A stretch of DNA of 64,000 nucleotides from Carallia brachiata (Eukaryota; Streptophyta; Magnoliopsida; Malpighiales; Rhizophoraceae). The first letter of the stretch is position 1; each line of letters opens with the position of its first letter. The notes under the pieces are model-generated. The model was given only the letters and a program-made list of their open reading frames with translations, was not told where the DNA came from and made no database searches. Below are positions 1 to 10,800 of this stretch, piece after piece. The stretch covers positions 739,696 to 803,695 of the forward strand of contig JADCRB010000004.1 of NCBI GenBank assembly GCA_021464245.1, read 5' to 3'. A program made the translations under genes and the position numbers.

Positions 1-869
1 TTCATCGATGACACGTCATCCGTATTGAGTGAACGAACGCCGCCCATCGACGAACCTTCGTCGAAGCCAATACCCTCATGAAGAGACAAGGTCTAGATTG
101 ACGAACAATCCTTTTTATTGCCCTCAGATATCACTGAGATACGTTTCCCCATGATACCCGCAAATCCTTTCCAAAAGAGTTGTTCAAATCAGGCATGGCT
201 TTCAGGTTCATTATTGTCTCTTAAAAGATCACAATCCTTCTTAATATGCCCCAAACAGCCGCAACAATAAAAAAAGTTCAGAAGCTTTTCGTATTTGAAC
301 GGAACCTAGATCGCGTTCTTCGACCCCAGCTTCACTTTTGTCTTTCACTAAAAGATTTCGAACAAAAAAAGACTCGGAACCATAAGAACCTACCCCCATT
401 GACCCACACATTCATCATCAACAGTCATGACGTGCCAATTCTGTTTGCCAATGCCCTGGCTGTAGCTTTGTTCATGGCATTGCGCTGAAGATCATAGGCT
501 CTGACCCAAAAAGGGGACCAAAACAAGGATAACTTCGAAGGTTGCACGTTATCATTAACCTCTGAATCAAGAAGACATGCTTATCAATGATGCATGGAGC
601 ATTGTCCAATACAAACTGTTGGTCCAGTTTGCTAAAAAAATTAAAACAAAAGAGATTTTTATCCAACTCCTCCACCACCATGGCTTTTTAGGATTCCAAA
701 GCTCTTTTAGCGTATTCAAAAGGGTCCGAGAATTGAAAGATTTCTCCGACCAGAGCCTTCTTACAAGACTGTAGCAAGGATTCTGATTCTCCACCTCCCT
801 GGGTGCATCAGGATCTAGCACCACGACATCATCTTCCATATGTTGAGGGGGGACCTTGTTATCCATCAC
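1..869 (-). pseudogene. Decayed L1-type LINE ORF1 (DUF4283 domain plus zinc knuckle)
   Basis: On the minus strand, reading from about 869 down to 1, fragments in shifting frames resemble the nucleic-acid-binding ORF1 protein of plant L1-type LINEs. The N-terminal piece (869 to about 680) has a DUF4283-like stretch with SLVRRLWSEKSFN. It continues in another frame as VVEELDKNLFCFNFF and a following DNAP segment. Near 300-235 is a zinc-knuckle remnant, NFFYCCGCLGHIKKDC, in which the first cysteine position is Phe. Internal stops (for example near 310 and 205) and frame changes show it is non-functional. The reverse-transcriptase ORF2 would lie left of the window. The DUF4283/zinc-knuckle assignment rests on motif recognition only. 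Confidence 0.7.
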
Positions 870-1501
870 TAAGCTGAAGGGAGCAGACTAAAGCAAAACA
901 GTTGAAAAAAAAACTAAAATCAGTAAAGCCCCAAGACAAGGCACAGGCTTATAAGAATGAGTGAGATTTGCATAGAGCAAACAAAAAGCTCTCACATGAA
1001 AGAGTTAAGGAGAGAAAAAAATGATGATCTGAATTCTGAAGTGAACTCGATTAATAACAAGTTTCCTGAATAAAGGGTATGGACTTTGATTTGGTACACA
1101 ACTCACACTGTTCCCCATAAGTCTGAATTACCTAAATTTTTAATAACTCAGGCCAATCCGTAGCTTTTCAATAATAAATAAATACAAAAGAAAGAAAAAA
1201 ATATGTCACCTTGATATAAGGCTAATCTATCTATCTATATAGATATATACTAATAATCCTCAAGCAAAGAACTGTTAGATGATGGCCCTCTTTGACTTAT
1301 TCTCCTATTTTGGGCAATTTTTACTTTTCGGGGTAGATAATTTGGCCTATTTTGAAGATATTATTTGTAGGAATTGATATCTCTATCGGTAAATGGGCAA
1401 TGATGGACAATATATATATTTCTTTTTAATGCATTATTAATTTCTCATAATCACAGATAACTACACCAAATTAGTAGTAGATATATCACTTTATTATATC
1501 A
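870..1501. other. Intergenic AT-rich DNA, no gene seen
   Basis: No open frame or RNA gene is recognisable here. A short TATC/TATA-rich stretch near 1226-1250 resembles a Helitron 5' end, but no matching 3' end was found for it. Confidence 0.5.
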
Positions 1502-3132
1502 CTAGGAATGTTCCCGCGCTTGGGCGGGTTATAAATTTTTTTTATTTAATTTTTTAAAAAATTGTGTATTGAAACTTAATCAAAAAATTGTAATTTTTAT
1601 TTTGCTTTAACCTCAAACAAAGTGGTAAAAAATACGCTGAAATTTCTCTATACACTTAGTTATGTGTATATGAATGAGTATAAATGTGCATTTAAAATAA
1701 CTTCATTGATTTAGTTAAACATACCATCGAGTATTTTTTTATTTAACAAATCCAATAAAAATAATTACAATAATTCTGAATTTTAGTAGATTTTCACTTG
1801 CATGCTACTTAATTCCTCCTAAAAACTGTGAGAAAACAACAATAAGTTTCAAGTTTTATAACATGATCATGCTTTTAAAATAGCTCAATATGTACAACAC
1901 TGCATCTCACCATTTTTAATTTTTCGTGTCTGATCGGTTCAACCCTACATCCATAGGTCATTTTCGCAAATGTCGGCAATCTTATGCTCTGGGATAGAAT
2001 CTGCTGACCTTTCCTCCCCAGGTAAAGTTGCAATATGTCAAACTTCCACACACCTTGGATGATTTGTGAGCAATTGGAATTCCATAGTCTGCATTTGGAA
2101 GAAATAAATAGATAGAAATAAATTATTTCTATTACAATTCAAATGGCCAGTGAAACAATTACACATAGAATTTGAATGGGAAATAATTACACATGCAATT
2201 TACTTGAAATTGTGGAAAATTACAACTTGTGTGTAATTTTATCGTTCAATTCAATTTATCCTATAAGGCCCAAACAGTATCCCACTCACTTATATAGCAG
2301 GTAAGTTTTCAAATTCGGTTATTATTAATAGTTAACGCTAATTTCGGTTATTATGAATATTAAATGTTAATACATGTATAGAAGGAGAAAAAATGCGTTA
2401 ATACTCGCATAATTGTCAACTAATTGCCATTAATTTCTTGCCTCATTGACCATTATTAATATTAAAAATTATCGGTTGTGATTTTGTTTAATGCTCGCAT
2501 AATTGCCATTATAATAGTTAATGCCAATTTCGGTTATTATTAATATTAAATTTTAATACATGTATGCAAGGAAAAAAACTATTGTTAATGCTCCCATAAT
2601 TGTCAACTAATTACCATTAATTCCTTACCTCATTGACCATTATTAATATTAGTAATTGTCGGTTACAATTTTGTTTAATGATTAAATATACATAAATTAT
2701 TAGAAAGGGTGAATTGAGAAAATAGTAGACAATTAAGTAAATTAAAAAAACAACAAAAAAATTAAAAAAAAATTCATATAAATTGTCACGTGACAGCATG
2801 GATTAAGTGAAAGTTCTATCTAAACTTCTCTTTTATATTAATTAAGGAGAAAAGCTGCTGTGAATGCCCCCATAATTGTCAACTAATTACCATTAATTTC
2901 TTGCCTTATTGACCATTATTAATATTAGTAATTGTCGGTTACAATTTTATTTAATGATCAAATATATAGAAATTATTAGAAAGGGTCAATTGAGAAAATA
3001 ATAGAAAATGAAAAAAATTCAAAAAACAACAAAAAAAATTAAAAAAAAAATTCACATAAATTGCCACGTGGCAATATGGATTAAAGAGAAACTCTATCTA
3101 AACTTCTCTTTTATACTAATTAAATAGATAGA
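1502..3132 (-). mobile_element. Non-autonomous Helitron
   Basis: Both termini fit Helitron rules on the minus strand. The 5' end at 3132 reads TCTATCTATTTAATTAG and is preceded by A. The 3' end at 1502 reads CTAG and is followed by T, consistent with insertion between A and T. Eleven bases inside the 3' end lies a GC hairpin (1513-1528; stem CCCGC/GCGGG), which is the standard subterminal hairpin of this class. No Rep/helicase coding sequence is present, so the element depends on another copy for movement. The 5' half (about 2390-3132) contains three imperfect tandem copies of a roughly 270-bp segment, each with a shared AATTGTCAACTAATT motif. The two copies nearest the 5' end also carry a CACGTG core and an AAAGAGAAG motif. 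Coding capacity is nil. Confidence 0.75.
2390..3132 (-). repeat. Tandem repeat of the Helitron 5' subterminal region (about 3 x 270 bp)
   Basis: Segments starting near 2390, 2575 and 2850 share an ordered series of motifs: CATAATTGTCAACTAATT, a run ending CCATTATTAATATTA, and an ATCGGTT or GTCGGTTAC segment. The second and third copies also share a CACGTG-centred motif and CTATCTAAACTTCTCTT. The first copy is the most degenerate and shortest. The last copy ends at the Helitron 5' terminus. Confidence 0.65.
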
Positions 3133-5644
3133 TTTCAAACCTGTTTTCTTCATTAATCTTCGTGCTTTTTACCGAACTTTCCTATTTGAAAATTGATGAT
3201 ACTATTTATTTATTTATAACTTTAAGGCCAATTAACATCCACTCTCCAATCCCAAGGCTTCCCGCTAGCCATGTTACCTTAATTTAACTTTCTTAGTTGA
3301 CCCATTAGAACAATATTTTCCCATATCCCCACTGGAAGATTTTTCGATTATTCTTCAATATTTTTTTCGTAAGAAATTAGCCAAAACAATTTTCTTTTCT
3401 TTTATTCCTTTTGGCATTTCATATCATTCTTTCTTGGTCATTTATGTTTCTGAGTTTAATCTAAATCATTCATTTATTGTTACAATGAATTTAATTAGAT
3501 TTCTGCTGTCAAGGCCTATGAGAAAAGAGAAACAATAAGAGAGAGATTGACGTTGAAAAATATCTAATAAGGCAACGGCCCTCTTTGTTGGATGGGCTTT
3601 TTCAAGTCAAAACTCCCCAAGGCAATAGAGTTTCCAGTCAATATTTTGTTTTTGTGCATTGTATACCGTCGGCATCATTCTGATTCCTTTAGATTGGTAA
3701 TGAGATCTACCCACCAACAAAAAGAAGGTTATACGGACCGGTAATTTCATGGGGCGAACTTTTATTAAATTAATGTCATGAACCAGTTATTCTTCTCCTT
3801 TCGACCATTTTCCTCTGTTGTGTTGCTACAATCGAATTTAGAGCTGGATTACCGTTGAAAAATCTTCCATGTCTATTCTTCTTCTTCTTCTTCAACCTCT
3901 ATTTTTTTCTTTACTTTATTGTATGCCAAATTACCTTTAAATAAAGAAAACAAGACGTTGTAAGTCTTCTCTCAATGAATGTATATTGGTTTCATCTTTA
4001 TTTTCCTAAATTATTTATGTAACTAACATTTCTCTTTGAACGGTGGCGTGTTCCCAAGGAATATATTCATTACAAGAACAAAATTCTAATCCGACGCACT
4101 ATTTAGAGCATGAGATATTAAATTTATTGGAGATGAAGCCCTTATATGTGTCTATACTGTGAATAATAGATGGCTTAAATTCTGTTTGTTAACAAAAGGA
4201 CATGAGATTTCTGCTTAACTGGTAGTCCTACGGATGCTTTGGCTGGCATGTTTCATCTACAATCAATTTAGTTGCAAAGTCCTATATGATCTTTTCCTTT
4301 GCGTTTTTTTTTTTTTTGGAGCACTCTATTAAGAATTAGGTTATCTATTTGAATAACAATATAGGTGAAATGTTTATGAACTAGAGCAGTCTAGCACCTT
4401 TATGTATTTTTGATTTGACGGATCTATGGGTCCCTTCTTACGCCTCACATAAATTGGTATATTTTTTTTTCATTGATCCTCATTACTATGCAAATTTAAT
4501 GTTGGTTTGGTTATTTTCCTTTCCATTCATCTTTCTTGATATTAATTTTACTTAATTTTTGCAATTTGGTTTAACATATTACAATTATGATTTTTGTGTT
4601 CGAATAATAAAAGAATTCTTGCTCAAAAGAAGCGTAACACACAAATGAAAAAGCTAGTTACTAATTAGCATCATAGATCACATGTTCATTCCCCCTTTGC
4701 TATTATTATTGTTTTATCACACGAAACATGAGATTATTTCCTCGCAATTTATTGCTCAGATAAATCATACTTGCATCTACGCGTTGGATAGCCGACACTA
4801 GGTGATCTATTTCTGTTTGGAGGAACATTCTATAATCACAAAAAACTTGCAGAAGCTTCTAAGTTTGCAATAAAATTGATTTCTTTGACACTGCATTTTT
4901 CCGCTTAAGCTAAAACGGTTGCTGAATTAGATGATGTTTAAGTTGCTATTATTATCATTATTGTAAAAAAAGATAAGGAGATCGATCGGACACTGTCATG
5001 AGTCCTGTGCCTCTTTTTGTTTTTTTGTCTTAAAAAAATATTATGTGTAAATAAATAAGATAATACGTTCAAAAGCAATGAAAAAATATATCTACAATTA
5101 TAAAAAACATATTGTTTGCACATTTAACTTGCATCTTTACACATCAAATGTTTACTAAGGCAGGACCCACTCCACCACATACTTAATTGTCCCTTCATGT
5201 TTATCTGCCTCGTCCCTACAGTGGGCCCTATTATTTTTATTTGGGCCGCTGAATTAGGTTTCCGGCTCTGCTGTTGCAATTGGGTCAAGTGGCCGCATGT
5301 CTGTCAGTGTCAGTAGATTTAAGACTCAATTCCTCTCAGACCAAGTGACTACCCCTGCATTCGGCATCTATTCAAAAGGACACAGCATGTCCTTCAATCT
5401 GCACAGAAGTTTGAGATTTGGGCTTCTAAAAGCCATCATGTGAAATTTCGGCCGTCTCCATGACCAATTGTTGCATTTTTCCAGTTTCGGCCCACTGGTT
5501 TTGGTTGGGCATTTTTTGAAGCTGGCTGGTGGAACATTTGTTGACTTGAAACTCCTTAGTTCTCAGTGCATTACCAATTTACTGTATGCTTTTTTTTTGG
5601 TTTTTTTGATAAATAATTTACTATAAGCATATCAAAGGAAAGTG
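3133..5644. other. Intergenic DNA, no gene seen
   Basis: AT-rich sequence with scattered poly(T) runs (for example 4306-4318) and no supportable coding region. The part at about 5160-5560 is less AT-rich and looks like lower-copy sequence, but no product can be named. Confidence 0.4.
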
Positions 5645-5654
5645 AAGCAAGAAT
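5645..5654. repeat. Target-site duplication, left copy (AAGCAAGAAT)
   Basis: Identical to 7469-7478 and directly abuts the left terminus of the foldback element. Confidence 0.85.
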
Positions 5655-7468
5655 GAGATAAGCATATTTTTAGTACTATACGTTTGTCCTTTTTTTACAC
5701 AACTCCATAACGTTAGAGCCGTTTTATTTAAGTCCTACACGTTAATGAGTCATTTTAATCGAGTCCAATTTTGGACGGACGTTTGGTTGACCGTTAAATA
5801 CAACATTGACCGCATTAAAATATTATAAAAAAATAAAAATACTGATTTTAACGTATTAAAGTGAATAAAAAATAAAAAAATACGCTATTTTGAATAAATA
5901 TACGTAAATATAATTATAAAAAATAAAAAATTTCAATAAATTTAAAAAAAAAAAAAAAAAAAACTAAAAAAAATTAGTTGGAGACCTGGTTGACTGTTAA
6001 ATACTGCTTTGACTACGTGAAAATATTATGAAAAAGTAAAAATACGTCATTTTAATGTATTAAAGTGAATATAAAAAATAAAAATATGTCATTTTAACTT
6101 ATTAAGTGAATAAAAAATAAAAATATATCATTTGATTAAAGATCATAAATACAATTGTAAAAAAAATTAAAATTTCACTAAATTTAAAAAAGAAATTGAA
6201 AAGAAAATTATAAATTTTGGTTTATACAAAATATTAATTTTTTAAAATTATCAACAATTAAAAAAATAAAAGAAAAATAAAAAAATTCATTCTCTCTTCT
6301 CCATTCCTTTCTCTTTCCTCCCTCCTCTCTTTCTCTCTCCTCGCCTCTCTCCCCTCCCTCCTCCCCCTCTCTTTTCCTTCATCCCTTTCTCTTTCCTTGT
6401 CATCGTCCTCTTCCTGCCTGCTTTCACATTTTTGTACAAAAAAAAATTGTTGGATTATATGAACATAATATATGACAAGGAGAGAGAAAGGGAGGAAGGA
6501 AAGAGGGGGAGGAGGGAGAAGATAGAGATGGAGGAGAGAGAGGTGATGAGAGAGCAGAGAGAGGTGATGAGAGAGAAAGAGAGGAGGGAGGAGAAAGAGG
6601 GACGAGAGAGCAGAGAGAGGTGATGAGAGAGAAAGAGAGGAGAGAGGAGAGAGAAAGAGGAAAGAATGGGGAGAAATTAATTTTTTTATATTTTAATTAA
6701 TTTTTTTAATTTTTAATAATTTTAAAATAATATTTCTAAAAAATTATTTCTTTATTACTTTGGGTTTTTTTAAAATTTTTTGTTTTAAATTTATGAAATT
6801 TAAGTTTTTAATTTTTTTACAATTATTTTTACGTATATTTAATCAAAATGACATATTTCTATTTCTTCATTCATTTTAATAAGTTAAATAATATATATTT
6901 ATTTTTTATCACATTTTAATGTAGTCAACAAGCAGTATTTAACAGTCAATCAGGTCTTTATCTGAATTTCTTTAATTTTTTTCTTTTTTGTTTTAAGTTT
7001 ATTAAAATTTTTTAATTTTTTTTATAATTATATTTTAGATATTTAGTGAAAATGACATCTTTCTATTTTTTTCACTTTAATACATTAAAATGACGTATTT
7101 TCTATTTTTTCATATATTTTAACGTAGTTAAAATAGTATTTACGGTAACTAGATTTTCAACTAAATTTCTTTAACTTTTTATTTTTTATTTTTAAATTTA
7201 TTGAATTTTTAAAATTATATTATGTATATCTATTAAAAATAGTGTATTTTTATTTTTTATTTATTTTAATACGTTAAAATCACGTATTTTTATTTTTTTA
7301 TAATATTTTAATTGAGGTCAACACTGATTTTAACGGTCAATAACTCTCCGTCCAATTTGGACTTGATTAAAAGACTCGCTAACGTGAGGACTTAAATAAA
7401 ACGGCTTTAACGTTATGGAGCTGCGTAAAAAAGGGGCAAACGTATAGGACTAAAAATATGCTTATCCC
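5655..7468. mobile_element. Mutator-like foldback element with long terminal inverted repeats
   Basis: The left end reads GAGATAAGCATATTTTTAG. The right end, reverse-complemented, reads GGGATAAGCATATTTTTAG. The two arms stay complementary far inward: both carry CCATAACGTTA, GCCGTTTTATTTAAGTCC and TTGACCGTTAAA in order. Each arm is several hundred bases long and contains subterminal tandem repeats of about 180 bp around the motif TTGAC(C/T)GTTAAAT. The centre is a CT-rich block (about 6290-6420) facing a GA-rich block (about 6478-6665). The element is flanked by an identical 10-bp duplication. Long inverted repeats with a 9-10-bp duplication fit Mutator-like elements. No transposase is encoded, and the Arg/Glu-rich reading frame in the GA block is a repeat artefact. 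Confidence 0.8.
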
Positions 7469-7478
7469 AAGCAAGAAT
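7469..7478. repeat. Target-site duplication, right copy (AAGCAAGAAT)
   Basis: Identical to 5645-5654 and directly follows the right terminus (GCTTATCCC) of the foldback element. Confidence 0.85.
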
Positions 7479-7504
7479 TAACCAAAACGATTTGAATAAT
7501 TACC

Positions 7505-7690
7505 AATTATTGTAATCTAGTAGTTAAAGGATTTGCTAGTATCATCCAGATTATGAGTTTGAATTCTAATCAAAACGTTTGCTGATGTAAATATAAGCCT
7601 AGACATGCATAGTTGTGGTGGGAAAGGTTGGATTCCACTACTAGGTACAATGGAGATTAAATCTTCATGACCATGAGTTCATTAACAAGA
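7505..7690 (+). mobile_element. tRNA-derived SINE-like sequence
   Basis: An RNA polymerase III A-box-like motif TAGTTAAAGG (7521-7530) is followed about 30 bp later by a B-box-like GTTTGAATTC (7557-7566). This is the order and spacing of the tRNA-like head of plant SINEs. The body continues with a less AT-rich stretch (CCTAGACATGCATAG, then GGTTGGATTCCACTAC). No poly(A) tail or target duplication could be delimited, so the ends are approximate. Confidence 0.45.
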
Positions 7691-9538
7691 GTTATCCTAT
7701 ATATACTCTATGGTGGGGGTGAAATGCTTGGTACAAGAATTGTAAGGTATTACGTACAAAAATTGTACGGTATCACTCTACTTTTATATTTTATAAATTT
7801 AAGAAAACAGTTTGAGTAACATATTACATTCTTCAGATTTTTGCGATAGAGTCTTAGAATTAACTTAAAAGTCAGATTATGACGGACTGGTGGGCTCTCA
7901 TGGGATAGCTTCGAGAATTCATATATTTTGTAGAAGTAGGATTGAACTAAAAATAAAAAAAAAATCATGCCTATATGAACATTGACTATTCCTCAATGAA
8001 AGAAACAAGATCTAAGCTTGGCTCCTCTCTCTCTCCTTTTTTTTTTTTTGAACATAAGGCTCCTCTCATATTATGAATATTTTATCTTGCAAACTACTAC
8101 TGAGATTTCAATATTATATACCTAATTAAATACAAAAAGAAACTGCCATATATGTCTCATAAAATATTCAATTGAGTCCTTCAATTTTTCTTATACTATA
8201 TACCTGATTTAGAAAAATTATATAAGAAAAATTAATATGCAATATGAATGCCTTTTTCTTTTCTTTTTTTTTTTCCCACATGCTTAATTTTGGAACTCCA
8301 ACTTATCACAGTATAGTACCGTCTAAATGACGCGTGTGACAAAAAGAACATCTAATTGCTGTGTGATAAGGTAGGAGAAATGTTGATTGGACATTCAAAT
8401 TGATTGATTTGAAATCAAGCTTATGTTTTTGCCCTTTACAAGTGGCTGTTGGCAATTGGCAATTTGCTAGCAGAGAATGTTTTTTTTTTTTTAAGAGTTT
8501 TATTAATAGTCATATATTTATAGTCTAATGTATAGTCATACTTCACTTTTTAAAAATAAATTAAATTTAAATATATTTAATATTATTTTAAATATATTTA
8601 GTGTTGCTCTTAAATCTCAATTTTAAAAAAATTTAAAAATTTTTGTTGTTTATTCTAACATGACCAAACGTTTGAACTTTCATTTTTTTTAAACACTAAA
8701 ACAATCAGTGGTTAGTCTATCAATAACTAATAGAAAAAGGATTTGCAGGTCTATCGTCGCTGCAAATAGAGATAGCACACGTAATGTAGGTATGCTGTGG
8801 AATGAGGATGCTTGGATTTGTACCTCAACTTTCTGGAGACTGCAAAGGCCGGCCTCACTCGGGTTGGTGGGGTGTCACTTATCTTAAAGTCGTTTTCGAT
8901 AAGAAATCATGAAGGAAAAAGAGAATAAAAAAAGATACACCTTATTGTGCGTGTATACACCTAGTTGGATGAACAAACATTGCTTTTTAACTTCTTGTGC
9001 TTTTAAGTTTCGTTCTTGTGCTTGTATCATCACCATATATGCATTTGGAAGCTTTTCATTGGCCATAAAAAATTGTAATCAAATATGCTCCGTAACACCT
9101 GGAAAGCAAAGACGATAAGCCAACGAAATGAGTATGAGCGTGGATGAGACTGAGAATTGACCGTTTTGTTTGCATGTATGAGTATGCGGAATTTCTTTTT
9201 GCTGTAATTTGAGAAGTTTCGGATTTTGTATGTATTATAAACTGGTTAAATATAGTGTATTGCATAAGTAACTCTTTACAATTTGTACATAATTCTTGAT
9301 TGAACCTTATAATCCATGAATCTTTTTAAAGTTTGTAAAAAAAAAATTATTAACTGGAGAGCCACGTCTCGTGTATCTATTAAACTACACCAACTAATCA
9401 AAATTTGGCCCTAAATTTTCAATAAACTAATGCATGGAGATGAATTTCAATTGATTTGGTTGAACCTATGGAGGCAATAACCACGATCGACTATATTGAT
9501 ATCAATTAACTGAAAACTAACTTGTCTCAGAAACCACC

Positions 9539-9543
<5 letters not shown>

Positions 9544-9569
<26 letters not shown>
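9544..9569. repeat. (TA)n microsatellite
   Basis: About 13 uninterrupted TA units read directly from the sequence. Confidence 0.9.
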
Positions 9570-10559
9570 GAAAAGATGAGAAAGAAACAAACTACAAAAA
9601 TAAAAATCAAACGGCAAAAGACTAAGTGATAGGACTATTTCTCAGAAGTGCCGCACCAAACATGTCTCATCTAATAATTTATATAACATGATTAACAAGC
9701 GAAAAAAATTAGATAACATGCCCAATTCGTCTTCATAAGGGGCATGAAAACCCCGAGAATAACAAACTGTACAGATAGTGCATCTCGATTCAACTCTTTG
9801 TATTGTTGTTTGTGTCCTATTTACAGCTATTACTTCTATTGAGGACTATTATGAAGGCGTAGGAAAATATAAGTAAGAATAAAACAAAATTTTTAATTGG
9901 TTACTTTATATTTAAAAGTCCTCATCTCTAAGTCCTTTTTTCTCATACATCATTTTCTTTTTCCTATGTATTTTGAAGAGTCTAGTGTTCGTTAAATTGA
10001 CTGAGTAAGATTTAGAATAAACAATACATTTAGTTGCTTGATATTATTACTCACTCCAAAATCTTAAAGTATTAAATATAGGGGTCCTCTAAACGCATAA
10101 ACTACTAATTTCTCTCAGTTTTTGTAATATAGACTTCACACACACTTGATATCTCAAAAGAAGCTGCCTCACCTCGGCAAGCTTTAACAATGTCGATCCA
10201 ATAATTGAAGTTCTTTAGTTAGAAATTCTAATAATACGCATCAAATAGAGCATATGTTTTTCTAGCAACCAGCGATGAAGAACAACGACAAAAACAAACT
10301 GGCCCTCATGACTTGTATTCGGAGCAGACTGAGTGGTTGGTTGTGTTGAGCAACATTCATTCTCGTGTCACTTGCCCATGTCTCTTTTGTTTTATTCCAT
10401 GTAAATGAGGGACCGTGAATTTTCAAAATTTCTTTTTTTGGTCACAAGAATTTTCAAAATTTCTCTTTGAATTGAATTTGGACTTCGACGGAAGAATCAA
10501 CAAGCCCACACACCTGTCTCATTCTCTCCCTTTTGTTTTAAGAAAAATTTGGTAACTTT

Positions 10560-10800
10560 ACATAAAGATGTGGCAAAATATAATCACTTAATAATAAAAT
10601 ACAATCACATTAACATTTTAAGTAAAAATTTTTATTTTTATGAAGAAAATTTTTTTGAAGAAAAAATTATTTTTAGAATAAGACATACTATGTGAAATCT
10701 ATACTTTAATTTTTAAAGTAACATTCATTTAATTTTAAATTTTAAATTTATTATTTTATATTTTATCAATAATTATTTTATTAATAAGAAGTTATATCTT
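10560..10800. repeat. Dispersed repeat, copy 1
   Basis: Shares an ordered run of motifs with 31210-31430: AAAATTTTTTTGAAGAAAAAA, then a (G/A)ACAT segment, AAATTTATACTTTAA and ATTTAATTTTAA. The element class is not identified, and termini were not found. Confidence 0.4.

Noticed and set aside
1226..1260. Possible second Helitron 5' end in plus orientation
   Set aside because: A TATC-rich start alone is weak, and no hairpin plus CTAG end in the same orientation was found downstream.
6432..6623. Arg/Glu-rich open frame
   Set aside because: It is a translation of the GA-rich core of the foldback element, not a gene.
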